Shown: positions 9,919-23,438, counted from the stretch's first letter. The stretch is 64,000 nt of DNA from Fomitopsis serialis (GCF_022376445.1 NW_025954962.1:1302001-1366000), one strand, 5' to 3'. Notes: generated by a model not told the origin, from the letters alone. Numbers and translations are program-made.

Positions 9919-12900
9919 TTATACGTTACTATTGGATGCGACTGTCCGTCCCAAGGCCCGTAGATCGTCTGTGCGCCGTTCACCGGCTCTTTTCTCCTTA
10001 AGTCGAACGAGTGTGGTTCTTGCGATATTGACGGCCGGCTCGGGCAGTCCAGCAAGCTGGGCAACCTTAAGACCGTGACTATCACGGTTTACGCCAGGTC
10101 TCATGAGATGAGAGTAAGAAAAGTAGTCGTCCTGCACAAAACGTCGACCCATGCAACATGCGAGATCCGGCTTGAGACGCACCTCCGTCTCATCTACGTC
10201 GGTACAGAAGAAACTGACACCTTCGAAAGGACCTTGACCCCTGCTGTCTTCGGAGCAGTCTAGCATATCGGCCAGCTCGTGAAAATGCGTAGCGAATAAT
10301 GCGCGACAGCGATTCACAGAGACCAAGTGGTGCACAGCGGCAAACGCGATTGCGAGGCCATCGTCAACTGTCGTACCTCTCCCAACCTCGTCCATGATGA
10401 CCTATATGTTTAGTCGGTCCATACGCCACACCGGTAGTGATAGATATGCTCACCAGACTCCTCGGCGTAGCTCGACGAAGAATCTCGCTCGTCTCCAGCA
10501 TCTCCACCATGAAGGTGCTTCGATCACGGAAGAGGTCATCCTTCGCGCCCACCCTGGAGAACACCCTGTCTATGATTCCGATATGAGCAGCGTCTGCCGG
10601 AACAAAGGAACCGCTTTGAGCAAGTATCGCTATCAGGGCGGTTTGCCGAAGAAAGGTAGACTTCCCAGCCATGTTTGGGCCGGTGATGATGTGCAGTTGC
10701 GAATCATGTGTAAACGACACCGTATTTGGCACGAAGTTACGTCCCGAAGTGAGCAAAGCAAGCTCTACAGTGGGATGACGGCCGTTCGTGACATGTAGGT
10801 GATGCTGCGCAGTGTTGGTCAGCTCACCACAATTCATAGCAGGGAAGTAGCTCCCTTACTCCTCTGCCACTGTCGGTCTTACGAAGTTCATCTCGGTAGC
10901 GAGCATTGCAAAGGCAAGCGTCACGTCAAGCTCGTCAATGATGCGGGCATTGGATCGCAGACGCCCGGCATGTACATTGACCTGCATAGAGCCTTGTTGA
11001 ATATAGCCACCACAAGAAAACAGTCTGAACACTCACTTCCTCGCGCAGCATCTCAAACGCCTCCTTCTCAGCCGTATAAATGGCAGTGACCGTATTCATG
11101 ATATCAGTACCCAGCGCCGACCACTCCTGAAGGCATAAGTTAACAACGATTCAAAGGCTGAGATCACTGTACAAACTCTGAAGAAGAATGTGTTCGTGCT
11201 GCCGCTCTCTGAGATCGGCACAAAGAGATCGGATGCCTTCAGTTTTCCCGAATCCCGTTTTCCTCTCCCAATGTGTACGTGCATACCATATCCGGGGGAC
11301 GACCGAAGGGTGAGCGAAGGAGCATCTGTAGAGAGGACTCCGTTTCCGCTATGCAATGCCCTGAGTTTGGACTGAACGTACTGTACTCCGACTGCAAGCG
11401 TCGTTCCAACTGCTCTCTACTTTGATGCAAGTCTGTAGGGTAGTATGGAGCTGGAGAAGCTGCGGCGAAAAGCTAGCAGGCCTGTCAATCACCGCTAGAT
11501 GGAGCGAGTTAGGAAGGTGACCTTGGTTCGATAGTCCATTTCAAGTTTCCAAAGCCTTGTCCCACATTTAGCACGCCGGATAACGCGTCGAGGATACTGC
11601 CGGTGTCTTCGCTGTCTACCACTTCGGGGCCTTCTGCGACCTCCCCGCCTGAGGTCGGCATAGCTTTCTGTATTACGGTGACCAGATGCCATAGATCATG
11701 CATCCCGTGCAGGAGGGCATCTATGCTCGTCCATTCTGCCTCGACAACGATGCCTCGCTCCCGCTGTTCCATGGTCTTTTCGAGTTCCACACGCTGTCTG
11801 ATACTGGTCCACGTTCGAACGGTGCTGCAGATTGCCGCCAAGTCGCTCGGATGTCCGCGCCCGAGCAAGAACCTTTGCGCTATGCGGGTTGTGTCTTCAA
11901 TGTCACCAAGCAGTTGTAACAGATCTTCACGAACGTAAGGACGAGCATGGAAGAAAGCCACCAGAGATTGGCGGGCAGTGATCTCACGCAGAGATGTGCT
12001 AGGAGAACCTACATATAGTTCAGCGGTGTTGCGCATTCGTGAACACGGTAACATCACTCACATAACCATCGTGCGAGTAAACGAGTTCCACCAGTAGTGA
12101 CAGTACGCTTGACAACGCTTATAAGGCTCCCAGTTGTGCCGCCGTCGCTAAGGCCTTCCCGTATTTCGAGAGCTTTGATGGTATGCGAGTCGATTTGCAT
12201 TCTTCCCATAGTAGTCTCTCTGCTCGGTGAAGAGAGTAGAGGCATGTGTTCCAGTAAATTCGCTTGCATGAAAGCCGTTAACAAGTTGACTGCTCGCGTC
12301 TCGGACTCTGTAACGGTCGATACCGCGGTCTCGCCGCCCAAGTGAGAGACAACATCATCGGTCCCGTCGGTACCTTCTGGTAGGATTGGCAGCCCCGCGG
12401 GGTTAGGCACTGTGAAGTACGAGACAAATAGACCTTCCTCATCGACAGCAGACCTAACACGGCGATCTTCCTCCGTTTCAGTCTCTTCGCCCAGAATCAC
12501 TTCTCGAGGGCTGATGCGGACGAGTTCGTCCCGCAGACCCTCAGGAGAGGTTGTCTTGGTGAAGAACTCCCCTGTGGACACGTCTATCCAAGCAAGGCCT
12601 ACACGTCCTGACTGGTCGTCTTCTGCAGGAACTGGGGTTGCCCCGGGACGGCCGATCGCAAGCAGGTAGTTGTTCTCATATGGGTTGAGGAAGGGCTCGT
12701 CGATGAGAGTCCCCGGTGTCACAATACGAACGACACGTCTGTCGAAACCCGCCTTCGCGCCAAGCTGTGGATTGCGAGGGAACTCTTCGCACATCGCAAC
12801 GAAACGCTTTTGATTTTGAACGAGGATCTTGAGATACTTGTCCAGGTGCATGAGCGGAAAACCGCACATCCATATGCGTTCCCCATCCCACGTTCTCTGC

Positions 12901-13708
12901 GTCAATTTGATATTGAGCAAGCGAGACACGTCTTTCGCTTGGTCAAAATACGACTGGAAGGGACAGGGTCTGTGAGCGCGATGAATGTAACACAACGAGC
13001 CGGCCTACTTCGTAGAATTGACCGACACGAGTCAAAAGGATGCAATGTGGAAATCGCCGCAAATTATCAAGAATTCCGGTGGCAAGCAGATTTCTGGGCC
13101 GACGAGTGCTAGTGTTCAGTCTGAAAGATGGTCAGAATGAACGAGAGAAGACAACGTGAGCGAATGCAATACCTAGAGTGTCGATGTCCGTTGTTGCACT
13201 GTTCGTTCTTCGTTTCCGACGAGGCTTCGCCGGCGGAGTGGGTTGTGCAGATGCATCTTTACTCTCAGTGTCGGTGGCCATATCATGCTTACGACCGTCA
13301 GCCGTTTCCTCATCCTCACGGCAAGGCGAGTTGAATTTATGAGAGGCTTCATCAGCGACGGCTACTCGCAGTACACATAAAGATTCACATGAACAATAAG
13401 TTTCATTGAATGTCAGATGTGATAAACAGCGCACGTATCAAGCTACTATGAATACCACTTGAGTCTACCCGCCTGTCGTCCTTGAGACCTCCGTGCCATT
13501 CCTCGAGTGGTGAGGATGTAGATGAGCGTGGATTCGGTAGTTCACAGTACTTCTTCCTAGTAACAACACGTTTCTTGCGCGGCTTCGCAAGTGCTTCCGA
13601 CGCGTCTCTGTCTGCACAGAGCGAAGCAGTTGTCCTTAGATTTCGAGTCCAATGAGCGACTTGTTGGTATGCCTGGCAATTGCGGCTAGCGCGCTGCAGA
13701 AAGAGCAT
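9919..13708 (-). CDS. MSH1: Mitochondrial DNA mismatch-repair protein MutS homologue Msh1
   Basis: This is a MutS-family ATPase acting in mitochondrial DNA maintenance. The start at 13708 gives [18 protein letters not shown], an Arg-rich presequence without acidic residues. A basic segment ([20 protein letters not shown]) follows. The MutS mismatch-binding domain I is present ([19 protein letters not shown], then [17 protein letters not shown]), then the connector and core domains (about 12,650-10,850), then the ATPase with Walker [10 protein letters not shown], a signature near [16 protein letters not shown], Walker B MDEVGRG, and [18 protein letters not shown] near the C-terminus. Presence of domain I together with the presequence argues for Msh1 rather than Msh4 or Msh5. 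About ten short introns are needed. The gene shares a 255-bp divergent promoter with CDC11. No frame break was needed, but I did not check every junction in the core. Confidence 0.88.
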
Positions 13709-13963
13709 AAGCTCTCTCAAAGAAAGCACTAGATTATAGGTCCAATTCGGGTTTCCGAAGAGACGAGGATGGCAGCAAGGAGTCGAGGACAAGCGAGAGA
13801 GCGGAGGCGAGGCGGATGAGGCCTTTGCGAGAAAGGCGCCTGCCGCCACCGTCTGTTCGCGTTGCATGGGCGGAGTTTCAAGTTCCAAACTTCGCCTCGT
13901 CGCTCTTGCCTCGACGACCAAAAAGCAGCAGTTCGCCTCGACGCACATTCCCCCGCCCACAAC
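13709..13963. promoter_or_regulatory. Bidirectional promoter MSH1 / CDC11
   Basis: This 255-bp stretch lies between divergent start codons (13708 minus, 13964 plus). The CDC11 side is pyrimidine-rich (TTCCCCCGCCCAC just before the ATG), common for fungal 5' UTRs. Confidence 0.45.
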
Positions 13964-15693
13964 ATGTCTTTCGCCGGCAGACGCAGAGGAAACAAGGTCA
14001 AGAAGGGTGTCCAGTTCACCGTCATGGTGGTCGGTCAGTCCTTTCGCGTTACTTACTGCCCAAGGAGTGCCAGCGCTCACTGTTGCTTGGGTGTGCTTGA
14101 CGCGTCGGTGCGGTATGGCTGTCTATCGTTATGGCTGTAGGTGCCTCTGGTACTGGACGCACGACATTCGTGAACACCCTGTGCGAGTCTGAGGTCCTGC
14201 CGCACAAGGTCTGCGACAGCCCGGAGACTGCGCATGTTGAGGAGGGTATCAGGATCAAGCCCGTCAACGTCGGTACGTCTGCCATTTCGCTGCCTTTCAC
14301 CTGCCTCCGGCAATGCTGACGTGTGTCGGATGCAGAGCTGGAAGAGGATGGTGTTCGCATTGCCCTCACCATCGTTGACACCCCTGGATTCGGCGATAAC
14401 ATCGACAATGAGTTCGCGTACGATTCCTCGGACTCACAAGCTGGAATGTTGCTGATGACGGACAACTGCCATAGCTTTCAGGAGATTGTGGGCCACCTGG
14501 AGCGCCAATACGACGACATTCTCGCTGAGGAGTCCCGTATCAGGCGTAACCCGCGCTTTCGCGACAACAGGGTTCACGCCCTACTGTACTTCATCCCTCC
14601 CACTGGGCACTCGTACGTGTCATACCTGCTCCGGCGTGCGCCGTATTGAATTTGATCATCTACAGCCTGCGTGAGATGGATATCGAGCTGATGCGCCGGC
14701 TCTCTCCTCGTGTCAATGTCATTCCGGTCATTGGCAAGGCCGACTCACTCACTCCCAGTGAGCTCCGCGGGTTTAAGAAGCGGGTACGTGGCAGCCATCA
14801 CCGAGGTCGCTACCGTGATCTCAGAGAATGGCTCGCAGATCATGGAGGACATTGAGTACTACGATATCCCCGTTTACAACTTCCCGTATGACGTTGAGGA
14901 GGATGACGAGGACACCATCCAAGACAACAGCGAACTTCGCGTGAGTTATATCTCTGTTGAACGTTAAGTCTACTCCATGCCGAGTGACGTATCCGCTTTG
15001 TAGGCCATGATGCCCTTCTCTATCGTCGGATCAGAGGAAGAGGTCGAGATTGACGGCCAGCTCGTCCGCGCCAGGATCTACCCTTGGGGTATCGTCGAGG
15101 TCGACAACCCGAAGCACTCTGACTTCAGCCGTCTCCGGGGTGCTCTCCTCAAGTACGTTATCTAGTCATCCTGACAGTGGTGCAAACAGATGCTGACGCA
15201 CCTCAAGCACCCATTTGGCTGACCTCAAGGCGTTGACCCACGATGTCCTGTACGAAACCTACCGTACCGAGAAGCTCTCGAGGACGGTTCATTCGGATAC
15301 GCAGTATGTTCTCGTCTACGTTGCAGGGGCTGTGCGATTTAACGATGGGATATTCACAGGGATTCATCCATCCTTCCCGAGGAATTGGCCACACAGAGCG
15401 TGCGTCTCAAGGAGGAGCAGCTCCGTCGGGAGGAGGAGAAGGTCGGTTACGTTGCGAAACAAGATACAGTTTCACAGCCTGATGTCATGTGTCCTCTAGC
15501 TTCGCGAGATCGAGCTTCGGGTGCAGCGCGAGATCAACGAGAAGAGGCAGGAACTGTTGGCGAAGGAGGAATCGCTCAGGTGCGTTCACATCGTTGTTGC
15601 ACCGGCGAACTTCGCGATTGATGCATCTCAATCTATAGAAACCTCGAGAGTCGACTGGCTGCCCAGGGTTCGCAATCGGAGTTCCGCGAGTGA
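13964..15693 (+). CDS. CDC11: Septin, Cdc11 type
   Basis: Septins are GTP-binding proteins that form filaments at septa and the cell cortex. The start MSFAGRRRGNKVKKGVQFTV has a short basic N-terminus before the P-loop, which reads GASGTGRTT. The Arg-Thr-Thr in place of Lys-Ser/Thr is characteristic of fungal Cdc11. The switch region VDTPGFGDNID, the specificity motif GKADSLTPSE, the septin unique element (MMPFSIVGSEEEVEIDG...VRARIYPWG) and a C-terminal coiled coil rich in Glu/Arg (LKEEQLRREEEK onward) are present. About ten introns of 45-60 nt are needed (for example 14,037-14,139 region and 14,784-14,839). The last exon ends SQSEFRE with TGA at 15691-15693. All joins keep frame. The protein probably caps septin rods, inferred from the yeast orthologue. 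Confidence 0.93.
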
Positions 15694-16936
15694 AGTCTTG
15701 CGCCATCATGATGCCCGGGCGAAAAGCGGGACAGAGAGCCAGTATACCCCTCTTGTCAAGACTGCCTAAGTTGTCTCGTCTAACCTCCTTCGCGCACGGT
15801 TTCTATCTGGGGTTAGCATTCGGATAATCTGTTGTGTTTCAATGTTCGCTTCAGGCTTGCTTCTCTTCGTCGTCGGTCCTTCTAGCGCTTATTCCCGACC
15901 CCAAGTACTCTCTCGCGTTGTCGGCCGTAATACGTGATTACTCGCTCGTTTGGATATTCGTATGCTTAATAACATCACCTGCGGCCTGAATGTGCCCTCA
16001 TGCGTGCTGTGAAGCCGTATTGGAAGATAGGGGCTGGATGGCGTATACTGGTGCGAGGATCGGAATTGCGGGGTGATGATGATCGTGCGAGCAATAATAA
16101 AGCCACTTACTCCCGGGTGATCGGCAGATCCGGACATGGCCATTTGGTGTGATCATCTTCGTCCTGGTGGCGTCGCTGCGTAGTGTCTGAGTGAACATCA
16201 TTCCGGGCACCGGGTGCTGTTCATCATCCCACGAAACCGTCCGGGCGTGCGGGCGTGCTGTCGAGACGTGTACGGCGGTGCGCTGGGGACCCCTGGCTCT
16301 GAGTGTTGTGGTATGCCAGTACAGCGCAATAAAAGGTTGTGTGTGAGATCGAGGCTCGGTAGGGGCGGGCTGGGCTGGTAAAGTGGCTCTCCACGGATTA
16401 GGACTCCGCCGCCGCCTTCCAAAGAAGGAAGCGAGGACGGCTCGGCCTGGTGGCTTCACAGGCCGCCTGCATTCACGTCTGATCAACGTCTCCCACTCCT
16501 CTTCACCCGCCCCGCCGCCCTCGTCCCCGTCCTCACCGTTCTCCTCGTCGCCGCCCAGCTCCCGCAGCAGCGACCTGCGGTCGCGTGCCTCATATCTTGC
16601 CGAGATAACGCTGCGTTCGAGCGCTTCAACTGCTACCATTCCCGGCCAATTCCCGGCCGCTACGACCGACGCTCCTGTTCTCGGCGCAGTCCCAGGGTTG
16701 GCATTCCTGAAGCGCTGCTCAGTACAGTTGGACTTTGCTTGACTTGGTGGATTCACCGTCTCTCCTGCTGTGCCACAATCACCTCGGCGACCCTCTGCTA
16801 GACCAAAACAAGTCGCTGTATTGTTGAACAAGGACACCTCCCTCGTCTGCCCCGCTGGGCAAGCAGCACCCCTTCCTCACGCTGGCGACATCACCTCCTA
16901 GTGCTCTCCCACTCCCCCTTCAACTGAGTCCTTGCT
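15694..16936. other. Intergenic between CDC11 and the MIT-domain gene
   Basis: About 1.2 kb. Long open frames exist on both strands here (minus 16,837-15,998; plus 16,383-16,742), but they are rich in low-complexity Ser/Pro/Arg sequence with no recognisable family. The last 200 bp are pyrimidine-rich and probably hold the leader of the downstream gene. Confidence 0.35.
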
Positions 16937-19900
16937 ATGGAGCTTGATTACCAGACACAACCCATCCCCATCATGCACCAATCGCGTGCTTGGCAGGATC
17001 AGGACGCCATGGGGGGCACCGTTCCCGCCTCGACATCGACCTTCGTATCCCGACGCCGTTCAGTGATGAACCATGCCCCGCCGCCCGGTCCCCCACCGTC
17101 ACAACCCATCCCAAGCGTACCTGCGCTCCCCATGGCGCAGTACGGGATGTATGACAGGGTCACAGACGCGTACGAGTATGACAACGGTACGAGCTCTCAG
17201 GTCCATGCGTATTCGCGTCCGTCCGGCTCGCCCAATCTTGCTGCCATTGCGTCATACTCGCAAGCACGGTTGGCAGCAGCGTCGAGCTCAGGTCCTCCGC
17301 CTCCGCTCAGCGCGTCGTCGTCGTCAGATAATCTGTCCGACCCGCCCCCTCGCTCGATGCTCCGTGCCAACATCCCGCCAAGACAGCCATCGTCCACTTC
17401 ACATGATATTGTCCCGGACCGCTTGTTGCTGAGCCCTCCAGATTCTCGTCCGTCAGAGTCAAAACCTTCATCAAGACGCGCTCTGACCAAGGCGCTGGAG
17501 CTAGCAAGGGAGGCTGTCCGTCTGGATTCCAGCAATGATGACCCCTACGCGGCAGTGGTCGCGTATGGGCAGAGTGTTGCGTTGCTCAGCCAGGTGATGG
17601 AGCGCGTCATGCGCGGGGAAGACAGCACGGAGTCTTACAGGAAACAGAACGGCAGGCGGAGAAGCGTAGTAGCGCAAGAAGAGGAAGTTCGACGACTCAA
17701 GTCTATAGTGGGTGCTTCATTAGTGTGTAGCCGTGGTTATAGCTCACCTTGGTATCTCATTCGCGCAGCATGACACATACGCTGACCGGATGAATATCCT
17801 CAGCTCAATTTACAGTATACCACTGCCTCAGTATTCCCCACCGTCCATACATTCCTCCACCCTCTCACAATCTTCCAACTCGACGCGACCGTCTTCCCCT
17901 GCCTCAACGTCTCCCACGTCTGACTCGTCAGAGTCTGGACTTATCCATGCCTCGGCGCGGCGCCGCAGTCGAGATGCGCCTCGTCATTCGGGAGATACTG
18001 TGCGACTAGAGGACGACGACGAACTCAGTGCTGAGGACGCAATTGGCACGGCGCTCTCCACGTCCACGACAGTGACTACGGGTGGTCGCGTACCATCTGC
18101 TAGTTCACCCTCAGCGCATCCGTACGCGGCTTCAGCAGCCTCGAGTGCAGCCGCGCGTACTTCTACTGTCCCTGCAGTGCGATCTCGACCCCGAGCCTCA
18201 TCAATACTACCCCCTCCAGCTCCTCCTCCAACCACTACCCTTCCACCCACTCCACCTGGACCGCCGGCTGAGCCGGTAGGAACATCACATCTACTAGGCG
18301 CGCCAGAAACGGGGCGATTGAGGGGCAGCTCTGTTAGTCACTCACGAAATAACTCCGGTAGTCGCTTATCGGCTCTGCGAGAAGAGAGACGCGAGGACGG
18401 CCTGCCTTCGTCCGATCATACACATGGTGAAGACCCTACTCGTTCGCGTTCGAGGACAGCCTTGTACCCCCATGACATTCACCCACTACCTCCTTTGCCC
18501 GTGCCGTCGTCGCCGGACGTTGCTTCTACGCCTCGCATTCATGGCGCGACGAACGGACAGGCGTCAGAGCCTGCATCTCCACATGCGAGCTCGCATTTCA
18601 CAACGCCAAGACCAAGGGGCGGGTCGACCTTCTCGACGCGTTCAGAGGCCACGCCGACGAAGATGCCACCGAATTTGATCAACACCTCGCCGAACTTGGG
18701 CACCATCTCTCAACGGCGGGGCAAGACCTCAGCGCCGCCCTCATCGACGACTTCGTCATCACCGACGGACTCGACTATGTCGGCCGCGTCTGTGTCTAAC
18801 ATGGCCCGCCTGGCGACAGGAACGCTTCCTGCGAGCACAGTTTCCAGCTTGGGCATGGCTGGTCGGAACCGAGCTTCTTCACAGCCCGGCAGGCGACCTT
18901 CCGTCGCAGGGCCTACCTCCTACTTCCCACCTGGCGCAACCGCCGTGCCTAGCACTGCGCCCATCCCGCGGAAGGCGTCGATACCGTCTTCGCGTCTCAA
19001 TCCGAACGCACCCCCCGCGATCTCTATCAACACGGCGCTGATGTCACCGCCATTGGGAGCTATGGCGCCTCTTGTTCCCCCTCCGCCAATACCGTACACT
19101 AACATTCCCAATGCTCCCTTGTCTCCCCTCCCTTCATTGGCGCCCCCCGATCCAGTGCGCAAGCCCTACCACATGATGACCCTCCTCCGGCAGACGATGG
19201 TCTCCAAGACCGGTGGGTATATTACGAGGCGACTGCACGTCCCGCAAGAGGTCTGGTCGCAGGGCGGCGCGAAGCTGACGAATATACCGGAGAAGATCCG
19301 CGTCGTCGAGGTGCTCTGTTCCTCGCTCGAGGAGCTGCAGCACTGGAGCGTGGAATACTTCGGCGCGGGGAGCGTGAGCAGCGGGATGGTGCTCGGGATC
19401 GGGAGCATTGGCCGCCGCGAGGGCGAGGGGTGGTCGACGAAGATGGAGGAGTTCGCGAACGTGTGCGACGGCGTCGTGGGCAGCTTTGGCAAGAAGCTCG
19501 GTGTCGGCGAGGGCTTCGTCATGAAAAAGAACAGCGGCGTAAGTGTGACATGTTACGGCATGTACATGTGTATTGATGTCATATTGACTGCAGGTGACTT
19601 CATGGGGCGGCAAGCTCACCCGACAGTTCGACAAATTCACGAATGGCAAGAAGTACGTAAAAACCTTGTCTTCATGTTAGATCGCGCCGCTAACGCCGAC
19701 GCTAGCCTGGACTCCCCTGCTTCCTACGTGCAAGGCCTGTCGAAGCTGTTTCAGATCGTTCAGATCCTGGACGAACACACGAAGGCCGCCACCTCTGTAC
19801 CGCCTGCACCCCTCTATGCAGGGTTCCCTGTAGACATCCGGCAAGGCCTCGAGTACAAGCTCCGTCATGCCTCTGAGTTCTTCGCGAAAGTCGTCCTCAC

Positions 19901-19973
19901 GTTCGTCATCGGGGACATGTCGCTCCTCCTCGACAAGTACGTGAAGAAGTGCGAGAAGTGGCTCGCGGAGTGA
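16937..19973 (+). CDS. MIT-domain protein (endosomal/microtubule-interacting)
   Basis: The start MELDYQTQPIPIMHQSRA is followed by a Pro/Ser-rich region and, at about residues 178-270, a MIT domain (ALTKALELAREAVRLDSS, SVALLSQVMERVM, then RLKSI-HDTYADRMNIL across an intron at 17708-17768). MIT three-helix bundles typically bind ESCRT-III tails. A long Ser/Pro/Thr-rich linker (17,830-19,150) follows, then a conserved C-terminal helical domain (KPYHMMTLLRQTMVSKTGGY, ..EVLCSSLEELQHWS, ..SWGGKLTRQFDKFTNGK, ..QGLSKLFQIVQILDEHT). Two further introns (about 19,539-19,593 and 19,652-19,706) splice in frame. I recall this MIT plus C-terminal domain layout as a fungal family without a firm name. It is not Vps4, because no AAA ATPase is present. 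Confidence 0.82.
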
Positions 19974-20643
19974 GGCGTGCCATGGATGAAAGCGGCCACC
20001 GGGAGGTCAGGCCTCTGGTGGTATACGGGGTGTGTAATATTATTCGTGCAAGCCAGGCAGTCAAGAAGATTTCCACCGCATTGTAACAATATGCTTCAAG
20101 ATTAGATTTCCCCATCTTTCCTCCCATCTGGTGTCTCTGCACTTTTCGTTCACCCGTCTCTTTCTGTTCGGTGGATCCTGTCACATAGTAATATATCTTC
20201 AGTCGACCATCTTTATTACCCCTGCCGCCTTCTTCTGTATAAATTGGGCCTTTGCGGTGCAATAATCCTGGCTTGTAAAGTTACCCCGTACATACCTGCT
20301 AATAGTACATATCCGCGAGCGGATCGCAAGTGCACACACCGGAAGGGGGCCTTTGCGCTGACGAATTGGATGCATTCACACATATCCCAAAATGAGGTGA
20401 AAAGGTATACAACAGAATAAGCCAAACAGGTCAGTGTCTCTTTGCATGCGGTACACAGATGAGAAGTCTGAATGATGGAAGTGGATGGCCTTTGGAAGTG
20501 GATGATGGTCGTTGGCATGGGTTACAGGTGGTTATAAGCATGAGCTTAGGGAAGACACTTGGGGGACGAGGGTAGGACTACATGGTCTGGGAAGGATATA
20601 AATTTATACAGTCCGGCATGCTATGCATGCATCACCGAGACAC
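19974..20643. other. Convergent intergenic region
   Basis: This 670 bp between two converging stop codons (19973 plus, 20644 minus) holds 3' UTRs. It is relatively AT-rich. I see no gene. Confidence 0.4.
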
Positions 20644-23096
20644 CTAGATGGCAGCGGAGTGTGCGTTCGCATGGGTGTGGGTATGTATGATGGGGAATGG
20701 TACAATCTGTGGTATAGATTCGGGCTCAGGCGTTGGCTCTTTGCCGCGTAGTCTGCTGATGATGCGCAAGCGCAAGACTGCGACACAGAGGTCGTCAGTG
20801 ACGGTGAAAGGGTGCAGCGTCGCACGACGTACTGTATCAAGACGAGCGTTCTCGTCCGCGATCTCATCGTCCGAGTCAGCCAAAGGGTCGGTGGTCATAA
20901 CGACGTGCCATGCCTCTGTCGACAGATTCGTCACTATAACGTTCGCGCAAGACTGACGTGGATTGATGCATACGATCAAGCATAGAGTGCTGGTTCTCCG
21001 GCGGGCGCGGAGCCGCCGGCGGCGGTCTCTCGTACACGGGCGAGTGGTGGGGAGCATATGTGTACACCGGGCGGGGCGGTGGCGGGGCGGGCGGTGGCGC
21101 ATACGACTGGTAGATGTATGGATTCTCCCTTGGGTGCGGATGCGGCAACGGCTCAGGAAATGTGTGAGTGCGGGCGCGCGTCCGGGTCGGCCTGCCGCCG
21201 TTCGACGGTGGCGGACCAGGGCTTGATTGTCGCCGTGGGTAGGGATCCGCGAAGTGTCGCGGGTCACGGATGTCTGAGAATAGATCCGGTATCGACGGCA
21301 GACGTTCTGTTCGAGGCGGCGGTGGGAGAGATGGCGAAGGGAAGCGTTCTCTGGCCTGGCTCAAGGATGGAGGTGGTAACGAGGGAGAGGGCCGGCGTGG
21401 TGGCCGTTCGCTCCACGGAGACTGCGGCTGTCTTTGGTACGGCTCGGGAGAATAACGGTGCGCTATTAGAGTATGGTGCGTCAGCGTACGTGCACAATGT
21501 GATACATGTCAAGCACCGTCAACGGACCTTCGGGAGCATCTTGCAGCATGGGCGGCAACGAAATGAAGCTCTCCGCGGGAGACGCCTCCCGCTCGCGCTC
21601 CTTATCTCTACTACTTGGGCCTGCCATACTCGACGACTCGGCATGTTCCGCGGCCTCCGCCTGCCCCGAGACCTACCCCTCGGTGCACCTCTGCCTCTGC
21701 CCTTGGGTTCGCTGCTGTCGTCCATAGGTTCTCCGTCGTCTTCTTGTGCCTTCTTCGCCATGAAAGTTCGGCGCTGCTCCGTCATGCTTTCACCCCAAGC
21801 ACGTTCGTCCGGAGGATCGACGTTCTCCAGCGCCGCCTCTTCCTCCGACAGCATGACGAGAGCCGGTATTTTATCCGGGTTTGTGCTCGCATAGCCTTGC
21901 GAGAAGGGGTTGGGCGACCCATGCTCGTGATAGTGAAAGCAGAGCCACAGGAACGCGAGTGCGCGTGAGGCGGAAGAAACGGGAACGGGCGTGAAGAAGT
22001 CGAGAAAGTCAAGGTTCGCGCTCGGCCCGAAGTGCGTCCTGGCAACTGCCTAGTGTGCCAGAAGAGGAAGGGGACGATCAGCACTTACGGCCGGCTCATG
22101 CGGAACGCGAGCGAGGGGGGCACTTACGCCAGCATGGATGGAGAACGTGAAGATGAGGTTCACGATGCTCGTCGGCGGCACCTGACCTGACCGCTAGTGA
22201 TCCAAACTGTCAGTGTCACTCGTGAGCGATAGTTCTTTATGGTCACTGACGGAGCGCGCCTGCACGTCTGCAGGGGAGAGGAGGGAGCCCTGGGGCTCGG
22301 TGTCGAGGTAGCACGATTTGAGGATGTTCTTTATCCGAGGGGCGTCCTGCAGATTGCCGTTGGTCTTCTGGAGGGAGGGGACGGGGTGGTACGTGCGCAG
22401 TGCGGTACGCATCTCTGGGAAGACTGTTGACAAAGGGACGTCAATGAGGATCGATTGGCAGAGCGGTCGACTACGTGAGTTGGGTCGTTCAGAGACATCG
22501 TGCGGCCATCGCAGAGCCAAAGTCGCGCGAGTGGCGATTGCGTGAATTTAGGGAGTGCCAGTGACAGCCCCTATTAGAGATACGTAGGAGATCGCAGGCA
22601 GGGTGCCGTATACTTACAGGCCATGGTGGTATTTATGCGACCGACGTTGGAAAGGAGGGACATCTTCGCGAACTCGTCGCCAAAGTCGGGGGACTCCATT
22701 ATTTTCTCCCTGGCGGCCTTTGAGCAGCGGGGCGAGTGGAGGAGGCAGTTGATGTAGAGGTCGCGGAAGGTAACGAGCGTCCTGGGCGGGTCGCCATGGA
22801 TTGTCCTGTACGGATCGGTAAATGCGGCCTGGGTGTTTGAGAATATGTAGTTGAGGAGGTCGTGCTGGAGGTCGGCACGCGTGAGGGGCTCTCCATCGAG
22901 GTGCTTGACCGCGAGCGTCTTCCTGCTGGTCGTCTGGGAGCTGTAAATATGAGTGTGAGCGTCGTGTCGCACGTCGGCGGAGAGGGGGGAGGCGGGGGAC
23001 GCACGCGGTGTTGGGCATGAAGCCTGTGGGCGGGGGATGAGGAGGCGGGGGGAGGGCAGCAGCCACATTCCTTACGGCACCGCCCGATGCGTACAT
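20644..23096 (-). CDS. INO80 complex subunit Ies1-like, paralogue a
   Basis: This resembles the fungal 'Ino eighty subunit 1' family, a partner of the INO80 chromatin remodeller. The start MYASGGAVRNVAAALPPPP is spliced to KTLAVKHLDGEPLTRADLQ. The hallmark core follows: DLLNYIFSNTQAAFTDP, FRDLYINCLLHSPRCSKAAR, MSLLSNVGRINTTMA, FFPEMRTALRTYHPVPSLQ, LQDAPRIKNILK, then VPPTSIVNLIFTF, LDFFTPVPVSSASRALAFLW and ALENVDPPDE. The second half is a Pro/Arg-rich low-complexity segment (about 21,440-20,980). The C-terminus, AWHVVMTTDPLADSDDE...LRLRIISRLRGKEPTPEPE, matches the other paralogue at 40.8 kb. At least eight short introns are needed, all in frame. It diverges from the neighbouring gene at 23439. 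Confidence 0.8.
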
Positions 23097-23438
23097 TATC
23101 CCGATCGAATCTCATAGCTGCACGCTCGCAGATCCCGCTCCCATCACTCCCCGCCCAACCCCCGCCCTCCTCGCTTGCCCGCCAACCACCCGCCGCCGCC
23201 GCCGCCCCCGTCGTCGTCCACGTCTGGCGGGCATGCGTATGCCCGGCATGCTGGGGCGAAGATGCGGGGCATTGGGCTCCACGCCGACCCTTCACGTAAT
23301 GCGTCATACCTGAGCAACTTCACGCCGCCGCTGCGTTATATAGTGAGCTCGACCGCGACGCATGTCTCCAACGCACAACCTCCCTCCTTTGTCGCCAAAA
23401 TAATCTCACGACTCTACAAACGGCGACTGTTCAGCAAC
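23097..23438. promoter_or_regulatory. Divergent promoter, Ies1-a / erythromycin-esterase-like gene
   Basis: This is 342 bp between divergent starts. A C-rich block (CCGCCGCCGCCGCCCCCG, near 23,190) and the sequence GTTATATAGTGAGC about 100 bp upstream of 23439, a possible TATA element, are visible. Confidence 0.45.

Noticed and set aside
15998..16837. 280-codon open frame on the minus strand upstream of the MIT-domain gene
   Set aside because: Low-complexity Arg/Pro/Thr content, no family features, overlaps the presumed leader of the plus-strand gene.
22699..23307. 200-codon minus-strand open frame overlapping Ies1-a
   Set aside because: Shadow frame of the Ies1-a exons, rich in Arg/Ala/Pro.
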